Below are positions 16,482 to 24,143 of a DNA stretch of 64,000 nucleotides, one piece after another; position 1 is the first letter of the stretch; every line of letters begins with the position of its first letter. The notes beneath the pieces are model-generated. The model had not been told where the DNA came from. It did not search any database and worked only from the letters and a program-made list of their open reading frames with translations. This DNA is from Sulfomarinibacter sp963733915 (GTDB lineage Bacteria > Acidobacteriota > Thermoanaerobaculia > Thermoanaerobaculales > Sulfomarinibacteraceae), in assembly GCA_963733915.1 (NCBI GenBank), contig CAVTEP010000001.1, positions 868,001 to 932,000 on the forward strand, written 5' to 3'. Made by a program: the position numbers and the translations under genes.

Positions 16482-16667
16482 GGCGAATTCCTCCTGTCTG
16501 TTTCCCGCGGCGATCGGACAGACTCCTCGCCGGCGCGGGCTGTTCCTCGATGATTCCGCCGCAGGATATCACTGAAAAAGTGGTCACGCGTGATCCCGGG
16601 CACCAAGTTGAGCTCGTCGATCGACTAACATGAGAGCTGAGCTCACAGGCAACCGAGGGAGGTTGAG

Positions 16668-17165
16668 ATGTTCAAAAAGGACCCGAACGATACGTCGCCG
16701 CCGCAGCCGCGTGCGGCTCAGGGTGGTGTGGCTGCGAGGAACCCGCCGCCGCGGACCGGCACCGGTTCGGCCATCATCGGCCCGTCGATCACCATCAAGG
16801 GTGACGTGTCGGGCGACGAGGATCTGCTGATCCAGGGGAGGGTCGACGGCAAGGTCAACCTCGCAAAGCACAACGTCACCATCGGCTCCGACGGGAGGGT
16901 GAAGGCGGACGTGCAGGCGCGGACTGTGGTTGTCGAGGGCGAGGTCGAGGGCGATTTGCGCGCCCAGGAGCAGATCATTCTCCGCCACACGGCAAAGGTT
17001 GAAGGCAGCATCACCGCGCCGCGGGTTGTTCTCGAGGATGGCGCCGTGTTTCGCGGAGGGATCGAAATGGACGCGGGCAAAGGCGCGGCGACCGGCTTCT
17101 CCAAGCCTTCAGGGCGCCGTCCGCGACAGCGCCGCCGAAAAAAACCCTTCGGACAAGGCAGATAA
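16668..17165 (+). CDS. Bactofilin (polymer-forming cytoskeletal protein)
   Basis: The 165-residue protein has a disordered Pro-rich N-terminus and then a right-handed beta-helix (about 35-140, IIGPSITIKGDVSGDEDLLIQG, VEGDLRAQEQIIL), the bactofilin domain. Bactofilins polymerise without nucleotides and scaffold cell-wall or stalk machinery. GGGAGG supports the start. In the reading frame as given, the tail is an odd Arg-rich end (SGRRPRQRRRKKPFGQGR). A shift at an A7 run (about 17141-17147) would give a more usual tail, PSDKADKAAADENKGKSLQA, ending near 17208. The C-terminus is therefore uncertain. Confidence 0.88.
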   Translation: MFKKDPNDTSPPQPRAAQGGVAARNPPPRTGTGSAIIGPSITIKGDVSGDEDLLIQGRVDGKVNLAKHNVTIGSDGRVKADVQARTVVVEGEVEGDLRAQEQIILRHTAKVEGSITAPRVVLEDGAVFRGGIEMDAGKGAATGFSKPSGRRPRQRRRKKPFGQGR

Positions 17166-17216
17166 GGCCGCCGCTGACGAGAACAAGGGAAAGAGCCTTC
17201 AGGCATAATCTTCGAC

Positions 17217-17880
17217 ATGATATGGCCGTGGCGCTCCAAGGCCGAGCCAACCGTGAGCGTTGAGGAGGATCCACCGACCCTCCAGGGGCCGCTGACTGAG
17301 ACTCACAACTCGCCCGGTTTCGAGGAGGCTCTGCGTGCGATCCCGACCGATGGTTCCTGCAGCGTCCTCGACCTCGGACCGTCGGTGGCGGACAACGTCG
17401 AGTTCGTGTCGTCGTTCGCGTCCCGACTCCAGGTCGTCGATGTCCTCGGCCCCGTCGGCTCGGCTGGCGGTGAGGTCGGTGGAGTGGGCGCTCGCATCGC
17501 ATCGATGGAGGGCATCGTAGGCGATCACCGCCGGTCCTTTCACCTCGTCCTCGCCTGGGATGTTTTCAATTACCTGTCGGAGGCCGAGTCGACGCGTTTG
17601 TTGCAGACAGTGGCGGAACTCTGTCTTCCGGGCGCGCGCCTGCACGCGATCGTGTTCGCCCGCGACACGATGCCGACCGCGCCCAACCGGTACCGGGTCA
17701 TTGATCCCGCCCGGCTTGCGTACGAGCCGACGACCGCCGAGCTGCGCGGCGCGCCGCACCTTCCGCCGGCGGCGGTCGAGAAGCTCCTGACAGGGTTTCC
17801 GGATCGAGCACTCCTTCGTCCTCCAGCACGGCGTCCACGAGTACGTGGCGTCGCGCAAACGCTGGTACGTCAAGAAGTAA
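17217..17880 (+). CDS. Probable SAM-dependent methyltransferase, split by one frameshift
   Basis: About 220 residues. SVLDLGPSVADN (about 44-55) resembles motif I of class I methyltransferases and LVLAWDVFNYL the post-motif region. The frame as sequenced runs on to 17951 into repeat DNA, but from about 17797 another frame gives a natural end (GFRIEHSFVLQHGVHEYVAS, RKRWYVKK) with a TAA at 17878-17880. A single extra C in the GGGTTTCCGG stretch explains this. It lies 50 bases after the bactofilin gene and may share its transcript. The methyl acceptor is unknown. Confidence 0.65.
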
Positions 17881-17901
17881 TCCCACCCACCTCGGCCAGT
17901 A

Positions 17902-18048
17902 GAATTTCGGATTTCGAATTTCGGATTTCGGATCCCACCAGCATCCCCTGACATTACAGACTGACAAAAGCAAGCATTCCGCAACATCCGCATCCAGCAT
18001 CCAGCATCTGGGGCGGGTGGACGGCAAATCCGAAATCCGAAATCCAAA
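17902..18048. repeat. Inverted pair of ATTTCGG arrays between convergent genes
   Basis: An ATTTCGG/AATTTCGG array (about 17902-17932) and its reverse complement CCGAAATCCGAAATCC (about 18026-18046) enclose about 95 bases with a CATCCAGCATCCAGCATC microrepeat. They lie between the methyltransferase stop and the DUF2461 stop, so transcripts from both sides would form a hairpin. A terminator-like role is possible. Confidence 0.6.
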
Positions 18049-18739
18049 TTAAAAAGGTTGTCCCACCGCCTCGGTCAGAAACCGGACGAGCGGAGCGGCC
18101 GCCTGAAACGAATCGGCGACGGTGTCGATGAACCCCGCCGAACAGGCGTTTTTCTGGCTGAAATTCTCGACCGAGATGAAGTCTTTTCGCTTGATGTCCT
18201 CGATCAGCGGGTCTTCCGGATCGAAGCCGCGCGGCGCGCGGCTCAGGCTGTCGCCGACGAGCTGGTGGCGCTTGGCAAAGCGCGGTTCCTCGAGCACCGA
18301 CCGCCAGCGCTTGGGGTGCTCGGCGATAGCGGTGCGGGTTTTTTCGAGGAACTCGCGGCCGGGGTGCCACGAGCCCGCGCCGACAAAAACGTTGCCGGGC
18401 TCGAGGTGGAGATAGAAGCCCGGGGCGTGGGCGTCGCGGCCGGCGCGGTGGCGGAATTGGGCCGCTGCGTGGGTCTTGTACGGGCGCTTGTCTTTCGAAA
18501 ACCTGACATCGCGATAGATCCGGAACATCGAACCCCCGGACGGCCGGGGATCGGCGACGAACTGGGAGCTGATCGCGTGGAGCGGTGCGGCGAAATCGGA
18601 GATGAACCGCAGCAACGGCTCCTGGATCGTGGTCTGGTATCGCTCCTTGTTGGCCGTGAACCAGTCACGGGTAGTTGTTGTCACTGAGCTCGGTCAAAAA
18701 TTCGAAGAATGCCGCATCGAAGTGTCGTTTCCCTGCCAT
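18049..18739 (-). CDS. DUF2461 (TIGR02453) family protein, N-terminus split by a frameshift
   Basis: The main frame (18049-18684) encodes 211 residues with family features: FRIYRDVRFSKDKRPYKTHAA, the GFYLHLEPG and VGAGSWHP segments, and a C-terminal LVRFLTEA end. The natural N-terminus, MAGKRHFDAAFFEFLTELSD, lies in another frame starting at 18739, with GGGAGGA before it. It joins the main frame at ...NN|TRDWF near 18683, where one extra T would account for the shift. The complete protein would have about 229 residues, as is usual. The biochemical role of the family is unknown. Confidence 0.8.
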
Positions 18740-18760
18740 CGATTCCTCCCGCATTGCAAT

Positions 18761-18798
18761 CGTTCAAACGTTATAACGTTCAAACGTTAAAACGTTCG
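18761..18798. repeat. AACGTT array between divergent genes
   Basis: Four AACGTT hexamers lie about 10 bases apart (CGTTCAAACGTTATAACGTT...). The array lies between the start codons of DUF2461 (-) and DUF4136 (+), so here it is in a promoter region rather than after a stop codon. Confidence 0.7.
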
Positions 18799-18841
18799 TA
18801 ATGTTCCTCTGCTAAGCTGTGGACTGCGAGAAGGGAGCATG

Positions 18842-19387
18842 ATGAAGACCGGAATTCGAACTCTGACGGCGAGCGGTTGCCTGCTTGCGCTGTGCGCGAG
18901 TTATGCGTGGGCGAAGGTGGTCTTTGATTTCGACCCCAATGCCGACTTTTCCAGCTACAAGACCTATGGTTGGATCGAGCGGGACAAATCGGTGGAGGAG
19001 ACGCTGCCGGAGCACCTCCAGATTCGACTGCGGCGGGTCACCGAGGATGTGCTCGCCGAAAAAGGGCTCGAGCCTGCTCCTGCGCCACCGCAGACCGATT
19101 TGCTGCTGACCTATTACTTCAACGACAAGGATGAGGTGCGGATCAATCAGGTTTCGTGGGGAGCGTACTCACCCTGGGGCTACGGCTACTGGAGTGGCTA
19201 CAGCTACGGATATACCCAGGTCAGGAGCTACAAGCAGGGCACGCTGGTGCTGGACATCGTCGATGCCCATACCCATCAGCTGGTTTGGACAGGGACCCTG
19301 GAGGGAGAAGTCAAGAGCGCCAACCCGCCCGGGGATCGCGTCGAAAAGTCGGTCGCAAAGCTGCTCAAGAATTTCCCGCCCAAGTGA
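18842..19387 (+). CDS. DUF4136 family envelope protein
   Basis: The 181-residue protein has a signal peptide (MKTGIRTLTASGCLLALCASYAWA). A DUF4136 domain follows, with FDPNADFSSYKTYGWI at the N-terminus, an aromatic Gly/Tyr stretch (SPWGYGYWSGYSYGY), and the GTLVLDIVDAHTHQLVWTG core of this family. AAGGGAG at 18831-18837 favours the second of two adjacent ATG codons. No Cys is at the cleavage site, so it is probably periplasmic, not a lipoprotein. Family function is unknown. Confidence 0.85.
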   Translation: MKTGIRTLTASGCLLALCASYAWAKVVFDFDPNADFSSYKTYGWIERDKSVEETLPEHLQIRLRRVTEDVLAEKGLEPAPAPPQTDLLLTYYFNDKDEVRINQVSWGAYSPWGYGYWSGYSYGYTQVRSYKQGTLVLDIVDAHTHQLVWTGTLEGEVKSANPPGDRVEKSVAKLLKNFPPK

Positions 19388-19420
19388 CATGACGCGGCTC
19401 GTGACAGGCCACCGGGCGTC

Positions 19421-19745
19421 ATGTCATCCCGAACGAACGGCGCAAAGCGGCGTGAGGAGGGATCTGCATCGGTAGTCGCTGCCGGTTCGTTCGAACCCGC
19501 CCACCCAGACCCTTCGGTCGGCTGCGCCTTCCTCAGGGTGACATTCAGACTCGGCTGCCAAGGCCAGCCGGTCTTCATGTCATCCCGAACGAACGGCGCA
19601 AAGCGGCGTGAGGAGGGATCTGCATCGGTAGTCGCTGCCGGTTTGTTGGAACCCGCCCACCCAGACCCTTCGGTCGGCTGCGCCTTCCTCAGGGTGACAT
19701 GTCGACTCGGCTGCCAAGGTCAGCCGGTCTTCATGTCATCCCGAG
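19421..19745. repeat. 156-bp tandem repeat, two copies plus the start of a third
   Basis: The unit starting ATGTCATCCCGAACGAACGG begins at 19421 and 19577, exactly 156 bases apart, and ATGTCATCCCGA recurs at 19733. The two full copies differ at only a few positions. Each carries TCAGGGTGACAT near its end, an imperfect inverse of its beginning. The frame of 172 residues here is only a translation of the repeat. The third partial copy runs into the 3' end of the HAMP gene. Confidence 0.85.
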
Positions 19746-20322
19746 CCGAGGACGCGCTTCTTCGCGTCCGAGATTCGACGCAGCATCTCTGCGTCGACCG
19801 GGTTGCCGTGTGCCTCGATTTCGTCTGCGAGCTTCGAGATCGTCTTGAGATCTTCCTGCGCCTGCCGGCGCAGGTTGGCGACCATCTTGTTGAACGGGTC
19901 TTCCATGGCCCGAATGTTGTCGTCGTTGCGGAGACGTAGGATGACATCGTAGTTGCCGCCGGCGACCTCATCGAGGCACATCGAGATCTTGTGGACGGCG
20001 CCGGCGGTGCGATGAGTGAGCATGATCGACCGCACCACGACCATGGCCAGAATGATGAGGATCCCGGCGGTGATCGCGATGTTGCGAATGTCGGTGGCCC
20101 GCATCTTCTCACCGATGGATGGGTTCGTGGCCATGACCGATTGCGTCGTGCTGTAGGCCTGCCAGCCGAGGACAAAGTTGAGGAGGATCAACAGGATCAG
20201 GACCAGACCCGCAATCCGGACGGTGGCCGCGAGCTGACGGCGGCGGTCGACGAGGTATTGGCGTCGCCTGAAGACGCCTTTTCGGCTGCGTCCGTGGCGT
20301 CGTTTGCAGTCTTCGTGCTCAT
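19736..20322 (-). CDS. Two-helix membrane protein with HAMP domain, N-terminus split by a frameshift
   Basis: Reassembled, it is about 195 residues: a polar N-terminus (MSTKTANDATDAAEK), a first transmembrane helix (IAGLVLILLILLNFVLGW), a short periplasmic loop, a second helix (NIAITAGILIILAMVVV), a HAMP domain and a short coiled coil. There is no kinase or receiver domain. The true start at 20322 has AAGGAG upstream. It lies in a different frame from the body, and restoring one A in the TTTT/AAAA run at 20279-20282 joins them. It may pass a membrane signal to a partner. Its last residues overlap the 156-bp repeat. Confidence 0.7.
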
Positions 20323-20580
20323 CGGGACTCCTTCGGTCGCTCGTCGTGCCCTCCGATGCTCCTTTACAGACTATTGTATCCGATGGCGGCGAAAAACATC
20401 GAGTATCATCGCAACACGACCATCGTGCGGTCTAACCCGCATATCTCGGGCGAGAAGAAGCGCCGGTGGAATGGCTTCGCGTAGGCCGCCGGTTTCCTGA
20501 TCGATGGTCGCGCGCGGTTTGGCGGTCGGGCCACTCCGGATTCGGGTCAGGGGTCGGTGAAACGGAGCTGAGAGGAGCAC

Positions 20581-22338
20581 ATGGACGAGAGCGTCATTCG
20601 GTTGATCGAGAAAATCCGCACCGGCATCATCGGCGACGACCTGGCGGTCAGAGGTCCGTTCGGGGTGCGGCGAGTCATCTACGCCGATTACACCGCCTCG
20701 GGAAGGTCCCTCGATTTCATCGAGGATTTCATCCGCAACGAGGTCATGCCGTTATATGCAAACACCCACAGCGAGCTCTCGACCACCGGGCTGCAGACGA
20801 CGCGCTTTCGCGAGGACGCGCGCCGCGCCGTCCGAGACGCCGTGCACGGGACCGAGGATGACGTCGTCATCTTCTGCGGTTCGGGGGCCACGGGCGCTAT
20901 CAACAAGCTGATCGACATCCTCAACCTTCGCCTTCCCGCGGACCTCGACGAGCGCTATCGACTGAGCGACAGGATCCCTCTCGAGGATCGCCCGGTCGTA
21001 TTCATCGGGCCCTACGAGCACCACTCCAACGAGCTCCCGTGGCGCGAGACCATAGCCGACGTGGTCGTCATCGACGAGGATCGGAACGGCCGCATCGACG
21101 AAGCCCACCTCGAGCGCGAGCTCGTCGCCTATCGTGAGAGGCCTCTGAAGATCGGTAGTTTTTCGGCTGCCTCGAACGTCACCGGTATTGTCTCGAACAC
21201 CTATGCCCTGTCTGTATTGCTGCACCGCCACGGTGCGCTCGCTTTCTGGGATTTTGCGGCTGCCGCACCCTACGTCAGCATCGAGATGAACCCTGTCGGC
21301 GAAAACCAGGACCCGATGGCAACCAAGGACGCGATCTTTTTGTCACCGCACAAGTTCGTGGGTGGTCCGGGGACGCCGGGTGTGTTGGTGGTGAAGCGGG
21401 AGCTGGTTCGCAACACCGTGCCCACGGTGCCCGGGGGTGGCACTGTCAGCTATGTCAGCGCGGACAATCACAGCTATCTCAGCGACCCCGCGATTCGCGA
21501 GGAGGGCGGAACGCCGGCAATTGTGGAGTCGATTCGTGCCGGTCTGGTCTTCAAGCTCAAGGCGGCCGTCGGCGAAGCCACAATCGAGGAGCTCGAGCAC
21601 TCATTCGTGACCCGCGCGATCGCCTCCTGGTCGTCCAACTCGAGGATTCGAATCCTCGGCAACCTGGAGGCCAAGCGCCTCTCGATTGTCTCCTTCCTGG
21701 TCCTGCGCGAAGACCGCTACCTCCACCACAATTTCGTGGTAGCACTGCTCAACGATCTCTTCGGGATCCAGGCTCGCGGTGGGTGTTCGTGCGCGGGTCC
21801 TTACGGGCACCGCCTGCTGGGGATCGATATTGACCGGTCGTCGCGCTTCCGCCGCGCGATCACGAGTGGTTGCGAGGGAATCAAACCGGGCTGGGTTCGA
21901 GTCAACTTCAATTATTTCATCTCCGAGACCGTCTTTCGTTACATTGTCGAGGCCGTCCACCTGGTGTCGACGGAAGGATGGAAGCTGTTGCCGTACTACC
22001 AGTTTTCGATGGACACCGGTCATTGGCGGCACCGGGACTATCGTCCGGGCTCCGAGCTCGGGCTCGATGAGCTGCGCTTCGATTCGGGTCGGCTCCAGTA
22101 TCCCAGTCACCAGTTGACCGAGCCCGAGAGCGCCCTCGACCGCCACCTCGAGGAGGCGCGCCGGATCATCGCCGAGGCCGAGAACGAGTTCGGTCGGTGG
22201 GAAACCGTCACTTTGCCGGAAGATCTGGAAGGCCTGCGGTGGTTTCCCTTGTCGAACGCGCCGTTCCTCGGGCAGCGCTCGCCGGCGACGAGGTGCGCTG
22301 ATGACGGTCCTGTAACCCAGGACGACCCTCCCACGTAG
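20581..22338 (+). CDS. Class V aminotransferase / cysteine desulfurase-fold PLP enzyme
   Basis: The 585-residue protein has the fold-type I elements of the SufS/NifS group. These are an N-terminal YADYTASGR motif, CGSGATGAINKL for phosphate binding, EHHSN with the stacking His, FWDFAAAAPY with the cofactor Asp, and the Schiff-base Lys in SPHKFVGGPGTPG. GGCSCAGPYGH stands at the place of the catalytic Cys loop. At 585 residues it is much longer than the usual 400, mainly through a C-terminal extension. GAGAGGAG precedes the start. Cysteine desulfurase activity is possible but unproven, and no suf or isc genes are nearby. Confidence 0.85.
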   Translation: MDESVIRLIEKIRTGIIGDDLAVRGPFGVRRVIYADYTASGRSLDFIEDFIRNEVMPLYANTHSELSTTGLQTTRFREDARRAVRDAVHGTEDDVVIFCGSGATGAINKLIDILNLRLPADLDERYRLSDRIPLEDRPVVFIGPYEHHSNELPWRETIADVVVIDEDRNGRIDEAHLERELVAYRERPLKIGSFSAASNVTGIVSNTYALSVLLHRHGALAFWDFAAAAPYVSIEMNPVGENQDPMATKDAIFLSPHKFVGGPGTPGVLVVKRELVRNTVPTVPGGGTVSYVSADNHSYLSDPAIREEGGTPAIVESIRAGLVFKLKAAVGEATIEELEHSFVTRAIASWSSNSRIRILGNLEAKRLSIVSFLVLREDRYLHHNFVVALLNDLFGIQARGGCSCAGPYGHRLLGIDIDRSSRFRRAITSGCEGIKPGWVRVNFNYFISETVFRYIVEAVHLVSTEGWKLLPYYQFSMDTGHWRHRDYRPGSELGLDELRFDSGRLQYPSHQLTEPESALDRHLEEARRIIAEAENEFGRWETVTLPEDLEGLRWFPLSNAPFLGQRSPATRCADDGPVTQDDPPT

Positions 22339-22384
22339 CTAGGTGGTGAGTGGGGCCCCGCGGTGGGGACGGAGCTTTGTGACG

Positions 22385-23125
22385 ATGCGGATTGGAGAAA
22401 GCAGACTGGTGCGGGCGCGCGAGCAACGCTGGAGTCGGCCGTACAACGCGCTCGACCCGGTGGTGCTGCGTCTCGAGCAAGAGGACACACCAGGGCGGCG
22501 ACGGGCGGTCAGGCTGGCGATCGCGTTGGCCGTTGTGTTGCACGTCGTGCTTTTCATCGTCGTGTTCCCATCGTACTACGAGGAAACCATCCTCAAGGTC
22601 GGCAGCACGCCGCGAGTGTACCGGCTGCAGTCGGTGAAGTTCGAGCCGCCGCCTAAGCCTCGGGCCCGGCAGACGGTGACCAGGCCGAAGGCGCGGATGG
22701 TACCCGTCCCGGACGCGACGCCGGACGACCCGGAGCCTCTGATCCTTGATGAGTCGGTGGACGTTTCGGACCTCGATTTTCCCGACGTCGGCGACTCGGT
22801 GGCGATTCCCAAAGGCCCGGCCGGTCCCGCCATAGGACCGATGCAAATCAGCGGCAACGTCCTGGCGCCGGTCCGAATTCATTCGCCCGACCCGCATTAC
22901 CCCGAGGAGGCGCGGCATGCCCGGATCCAGGGGGTCGTGATCCTGCAGACCGTCATCGACACCCTCGGCAACGTGACCAACGTCAAGGTGCTCAAGGGGC
23001 TCCCCTCGGGGCTCACCGAGGCCGCGGTGGAAGCGGTCTCGTCGTGGCGCTTCAAACCCGCCACTTTGGAAGGCAAACCGGTGGCGGTCTACTATCTCGT
23101 AACGGTCAGTTTTTCGGTGCAGTAG
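22385..23125 (+). CDS. TonB-family energy-transducing protein
   Basis: The 246-residue protein has a cytoplasmic N-terminus, one transmembrane helix (about 42-62, LAIALAVVLHVVLFIVVFP) and a Pro-rich periplasmic linker. A C-terminal TonB domain follows (PHYPEEARHARIQGVVILQTVI, VLKGLPSGLTEAAVEAVSSWRFKPA). This domain contacts the TonB box of outer-membrane receptors. No exbB/exbD or receptor gene is adjacent. A GTG at 22343 is an alternative start. An AACGTT array begins shortly after the stop. Confidence 0.88.
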   Translation: MRIGESRLVRAREQRWSRPYNALDPVVLRLEQEDTPGRRRAVRLAIALAVVLHVVLFIVVFPSYYEETILKVGSTPRVYRLQSVKFEPPPKPRARQTVTRPKARMVPVPDATPDDPEPLILDESVDVSDLDFPDVGDSVAIPKGPAGPAIGPMQISGNVLAPVRIHSPDPHYPEEARHARIQGVVILQTVIDTLGNVTNVKVLKGLPSGLTEAAVEAVSSWRFKPATLEGKPVAVYYLVTVSFSVQ

Positions 23126-23388
23126 GCGAACGCTCCCACCGTTGAAACGTTTGAACGTTAGAACGTTCCGCCCGCCCTCCCTGAAAAGGCAGTGGGGAAA
23201 AGGTGAAAAGGGGAAAAGGAGCCATCGCAGATTTCGGATTTCGGATTTTCCACCCACCCGTCCCCGACGAGTTTGGTCGCATCCGTTGGACGGGCGGTCA
23301 GGGGCGGCGGCAGGGACAGCGGCCGGGGACCGCGTCAGGGACAGTTGACAGCGGCAGCACCCGGCCGGACCGGCGCGGAGAACGCCGA

Positions 23389-23742
23389 TCAGGTGTTTGG
23401 GTTGAGCAAACGCCAGGTCATGGCGCGGACTTGATCGAAGGTATCGAGCACGATCATGGCGCTTCGTCCATCAACGGCACCAGCCTGAACCAGGAGGCGA
23501 AGGTGGCTGTCGACCTCCTTGGCTGAGCCGTAGGCGATCCTCCAGAAGTGCTGCCGGTCTCGTCCGGACCGGCCGTGGCCTTCCGCCAGGTTGGCCGGGA
23601 CCGAGCTAGCCGACCGGATCACCTGATCGGCGATCGACTTCAAAGGGGCTGGAACCCTCATCACGAGCTTGATGGCGATGCCAGCCGCGTCAAGGGCTTT
23701 CGAGTGGGCAACGAGGTTGGGGTTCGTGAGCGCGTCGGACAT
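23389..23742 (-). CDS. Four-helix-bundle protein, copy 1
   Basis: The 117-residue all-helical protein matches the TIGR02436/S23 family: LVAHSKALDAAGIAIKLV, SIADQVIRSASSVPANLAEG, GRSGRDRQHFWRIAYGSAKE and a final Trp-containing helix. In other bacteria such genes sit inside 23S rRNA intervening sequences or, as avd, beside diversity-generating reverse transcriptases; neither is present here. The start at 23742 (MSDALTNP) has GGAGGTG six bases upstream and gives the normal family length. An in-frame ATG at 23763 also has a purine-rich site. The leader forms a large inverted repeat. It is nearly identical to copy 2 at 37047-37400, with a few substitutions at the C-terminus. Confidence 0.9.
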   Translation of the reverse strand: MSDALTNPNLVAHSKALDAAGIAIKLVMRVPAPLKSIADQVIRSASSVPANLAEGHGRSGRDRQHFWRIAYGSAKEVDSHLRLLVQAGAVDGRSAMIVLDTFDQVRAMTWRLLNPNT

Positions 23743-23890
23743 GTTCACCTCCGGGTCGTTCATGCCCTTCCTCGAGCCGGTGAGGCGGCCGATGTCAAGG
23801 GTGCATCGCACCGGGCCCCTGGCCCGGCTTGCCCTTGACATCGGGTGCCCACCGGCTACCTCTCGCACTGAACGACCCGGAGGTGAACAT
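23741..23890. repeat. Nested inverted repeat in the leader of four-helix-bundle copy 1
   Basis: Outer arms of 22 bases (23741-23762 and 23869-23890) are perfect inverse copies and include the ribosome-binding site and start codon of the gene. Inside them are AGCCGGTG/CACCGGCT, then perfect 13-base arms CCGATGTCAAGGG (23789-23801) and CCCTTGACATCGG (23832-23844), then CCGGGCC/GGCCCGG around the centre. The whole can fold into a long cruciform or RNA hairpin. The right outer arm also presents a ribosome-binding site and ATG on the + strand. Confidence 0.85.
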
Positions 23891-24143
23891 GCCCTCGTCA
23901 CGACCCCTGCTCACTGCCCCGGTCGCTGCCGCGGTCGCTGCCGCGGACGCTGTTCACTGCCCCTGCGGTGTGTCGCTGTTCCTGTCGCTGGATTAGCTGA
24001 TCGGAACTTCCAAAACTCGATCCCATCAAATTCCGGATGAGCCGAACGTTTCACTCATCCCTTCCAGGGACCTCGGACGGTCACTCCACCCAGGTGGGCG
24101 GTTGGTAACGTTCTAACGTTCCAACGTTTTAACGTTTGTGCCC

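Larger units (their letters stand above)
23137..24138. repeat. Composite repeat unit carrying a four-helix-bundle gene, full copy 1
   Basis: Order of parts: AACGTT array (23137-23168); a poly-purine GGGGAAAAGGTGAAAAGGGG segment; an ATTTCGG array (23229-23250); a CAGGGACAGCGG-type body (23251-23388); the four-helix-bundle gene on the minus strand; a nested inverted repeat (23741-23890); a CGCTGCC(C/G)CGGT microrepeat (about 23910-23950); AAAACTCGATCCCATCAAA; and a second AACGTT array (24105-24138). From about 23250 to 24050 it matches 36900-37705 closely, including non-coding flanks. The limits of the unit are judged by eye. Confidence 0.75.

Noticed and set aside
17880..17951. C-terminal 24 residues of the methyltransferase frame
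   Set aside because: They are translated repeat DNA (RISDFEFRISDP) reached only because of an upstream frameshift.
23389..23742. Four-helix-bundle gene taken as part of a 23S rRNA intervening sequence or diversity-generating retroelement
   Set aside because: No rRNA sequence, reverse transcriptase or template/variable repeat is present near any of the three copies.
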